DNA of 35,976 nucleotides. Source: an uncultured Pirellulaceae bacterium (GTDB lineage Bacteria > Planctomycetota > Planctomycetia > Pirellulales > Pirellulaceae). The notes beneath the pieces are model-generated. The model saw only the letters and a program-made list of their open reading frames with translations, made no database searches and was not told the origin of the DNA. This document shows, one piece after another, positions 34,370 to 35,976 of this stretch. The position numbers were made by a program, and so were the translations under genes. The stretch covers positions 1 to 35,976 of the forward strand of contig CALKNI010000144.1 of the NCBI GenBank assembly GCA_938091115.1, read 5' to 3'. How positions within the stretch are numbered: position 1 is the first letter of the stretch; each line of letters opens with the position of its first letter.

Positions 34370-34669
34370 AAACCTGTTTCTAATTAGTTCATAAACTGGT
34401 GCTGGCACCTAACTTATTAACAGTTCCTTTTACAATCCTAGTTTTAAACTTTTCTACTAACTTAATATCAACACATTACAAACACCTAATAAACAGTTTT
34501 TCCACAATCATTAAATTTTTATTAATGATTACTAAATAAGCACTTAAGGCTTTTAAACTACAAGTTACCTACAATTTTGGCTTCGCATTATTACTAATAC
34601 TTAAAAGAAAATTAAGATTATTAAAACAAAAATGGATTGCCTAACCAAAATTGAATTTAAGGACTGATT
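34370..34669. other. Probable chromosomal replication origin (oriC) between dnaA and dnaN
   Basis: Positions 34441-34620 contain 42 G or C in 180 nt (23%), far below the flanking genes. A perfect 9-bp inverted repeat AATCATTAA/TTAATGATT lies at 34506-34530, directly beside TTTTCCACA (34498-34506), which differs from the DnaA box TTATCCACA by one base. TTATTAACA (34414-34422) and ATATCAACA (34465-34473) are weaker matches in the same orientation. Hand counts of single 60-nt blocks give G8/C17 at 33901-33960 (in dnaA) and G23/C7 at 35161-35220 (in dnaN), consistent with a skew switch here. Confidence 0.6.
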
Positions 34670-35785
34670 GTGAAAATCAAAATCAATCGAGAATCGTTTT
34701 TTAAAGTATTTCAAATAGCAGCCGCAGTGGCGCCAGCTCGTAGTCCAAAAACTATTCTTCAAAATATCAAACTCGATGTAACAGCTGATACTGTGATCCT
34801 TACCGCTACAGACACTGAAGTGGGTGTGCGACTTACGGTGCCTAATCCAGAAGTGATGAATCCAGGGAAAGCAGTTGTACCGGTCTCCCGGTTAAGCATG
34901 ATTTTAAGAGAATCAAACGATGAGTTTCTTACGATAAATGCAAGTGAAGATAAGATTCTGATAACGGGATTAAACAGCCGTTTCGAACTACAAGCACAGA
35001 ATCCAGATGAATTTCCGGAGGTAGCTTATTTTGACGATAAAGATTTTTACGAAGTGCAGGCCAATGTTTTCAAGGAACTCATTAAACGAACTCTATTTGC
35101 GACCGATTCAGAGAGTAGTCGCTATGCGTTAGGCGGAGTTCTACTTGAGATGAATGACGACACAGTGATAGCTGTCGGGACAGATGGTAGGCGGTTAGCT
35201 AAGATGGAAGGTGGTTTAGAAAAAGTAGGAAGTCCAAAACTGGAAACAGCGACAATTGTTCCTTCGCGTTCAATGCAATTGATGGAACGTATTCTTCCAG
35301 AAGGCGAAACTAAAGTACAAATTTCCACGAGGGCGAATGATTTATTAATGAAAGGTCCGAGCGGGGTCTTTTACACTCGACTAGTAGAGGGTCGTTTTCC
35401 AAAATGGAGAGACGTTTTACCTAAACGAGATAAGACGAATCGTATAGATATTCCCGTAGGACAAATGTATACAGCGTTGCGTCAAGCTGCGATTGTGACC
35501 AGTGAAGAAAGTAGAGGAGTAGATTTTACTTTTAAAGAAGGGTCGCTCGTACTTACTAATAATACGGCAGAAGTTGGACAATCTAGAATTGAAATGCCGG
35601 TAGCTTACACCGGTGATGAACTGACAATTACCTTGGATCATCGCTATGTAGCAGACTTTCTAAAGGTTCTTCCTCAGGAAAAGTCATTCACTTTTGATGT
35701 CGAAAACGGAGAAGCAGCGGCGTATTGTGAAACAGAAGATAAATACGGCTACGTGATAATGCCGTTATCGAAAGATCGTCGATAA
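34670..35785 (+). CDS. dnaN: DNA polymerase III beta subunit (sliding clamp)
   Basis: Ring-shaped processivity clamp that tethers the replicase. 371 residues in three repeated clamp folds. KINRESFFKVFQIAAAVAPARS at the N-terminus, ILQNIKLDVTADTVILTATDTEVGV, the central YALGGVLLEMNDDTVIAVGTDGRRLA, and the C-terminal YVIMPLSKDRR are characteristic. The start is GTG at 34670, with AAGGA (34659-34663) 6 nt upstream. It directly follows the putative origin. Confidence 0.97.
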   Translation: MKIKINRESFFKVFQIAAAVAPARSPKTILQNIKLDVTADTVILTATDTEVGVRLTVPNPEVMNPGKAVVPVSRLSMILRESNDEFLTINASEDKILITGLNSRFELQAQNPDEFPEVAYFDDKDFYEVQANVFKELIKRTLFATDSESSRYALGGVLLEMNDDTVIAVGTDGRRLAKMEGGLEKVGSPKLETATIVPSRSMQLMERILPEGETKVQISTRANDLLMKGPSGVFYTRLVEGRFPKWRDVLPKRDKTNRIDIPVGQMYTALRQAAIVTSEESRGVDFTFKEGSLVLTNNTAEVGQSRIEMPVAYTGDELTITLDHRYVADFLKVLPQEKSFTFDVENGEAAAYCETEDKYGYVIMPLSKDRR

Positions 35786-35839
35786 GCTAATTAAAATATC
35801 TGGAACACTGAATTTTCTGCTGCAATCAAGGACGAAGTA

Positions 35840-35976
35840 TTGACTGATCCCTATGAAGAAGTCGATTTTAAGCAAGCAAATCACTTGGTTAAATCTCGAC
35901 AACGCTATTTCAGAAAGCCTAAACGGCCGGCTGATATTTTAGGGCGACTGATGGCCAGAAAAGGATATTCTCAGAC
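35840..35976 (+). CDS. dciA: DciA-like (DUF721) replicative-helicase loader, 5' part only
   Basis: The frame is open from TTG at 35840 to the window end, giving 45 codons. AAGGA at 35828-35832 is 7 nt upstream of the TTG. The segment RPADILGRLMARKGYSQ is the characteristic N-terminal motif of DUF721/DciA proteins (PxxIGxxLxxLxxRxGxxx). DciA assists DnaB loading in bacteria lacking DnaC. The dnaA-dnaN-dciA order fits. The rest of the protein is outside the window. Confidence 0.72.
   Translation, partial: MTDPYEEVDFKQANHLVKSRQRYFRKPKRPADILGRLMARKGYSQ

Noticed and set aside
34588-34602. Possible DnaA-trio repeats (TAG/TAA triplets on the minus strand) in the origin
   Set aside because: The triplets are irregular, and their orientation relative to the neighbouring GC-rich patch and DnaA-like boxes does not fit the described layout; AT-richness alone explains them.

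Overview
The window looks like chromosomal DNA of a marine-type planctomycete (Planctomycetota, probably Pirellulales-like). This is inferred from gene content and style: a very divergent DnaA, a PilT-type ATPase followed by PilB-like proteins and a CvpA-like membrane protein, a decayed Ser/Thr kinase, a FolK with an unfamiliar tail, and two sigma-54 activators. No taxonomic marker such as rRNA was available. No tRNA, rRNA, CRISPR array, insertion sequence or prophage gene was recognised.

Layout. Positions 1-3347 (minus strand) hold a partial galT-like gene, glgA and folK. After a gene-free 950 nt, def, fmt and miaB (4298-7738, plus) form a translation and tRNA-modification block. Positions 7739-9263 are a degraded stretch with a kinase pseudogene, a possible 36-residue membrane peptide, and a small secreted Cys-rich protein with a clear terminator. 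Positions 9302-14590 hold a lipoprotein of the iron-binding-protein type, a divergent secreted gluzincin-type protease, glyA, a small membrane protein and a TPR protein. prfB (14828-15929, minus) carries the classic CTT TGA C programmed +1 frameshift, so its complete product is 366 residues.

Positions 16458-21550 are the most unusual block. An intact PilT-like ATPase overlaps by one base a membrane-anchored PilB/GspE homologue. A second soluble copy and a CvpA-like membrane protein follow. Both PilB-like proteins keep the zinc tetracysteine but have lost the Walker A lysine and the Walker B glutamate, so they look like tandem pseudo-ATPases. No pilin, PilC or secretin gene is beside them. fabI and a GAF/AAA+/Fis activator then diverge, followed by a lone rplU with terminator and a second, short AAA+/Fis activator.

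Positions 26549-32225 hold a HemX/CcsA-like protein coupled to hemA, then scpB coupled to a strongly acidic repeat protein (minus strand), and a membrane-anchored protein coupled to a cysteine desulfurase. The right end is a replication-initiation region: dnaA, a 300-nt spacer whose centre is about 23% GC, dnaN and the start of a dciA-like gene. The sign of the G/C skew differs between hand-counted blocks on either side of the dnaA-dnaN spacer, which is therefore the likely oriC.
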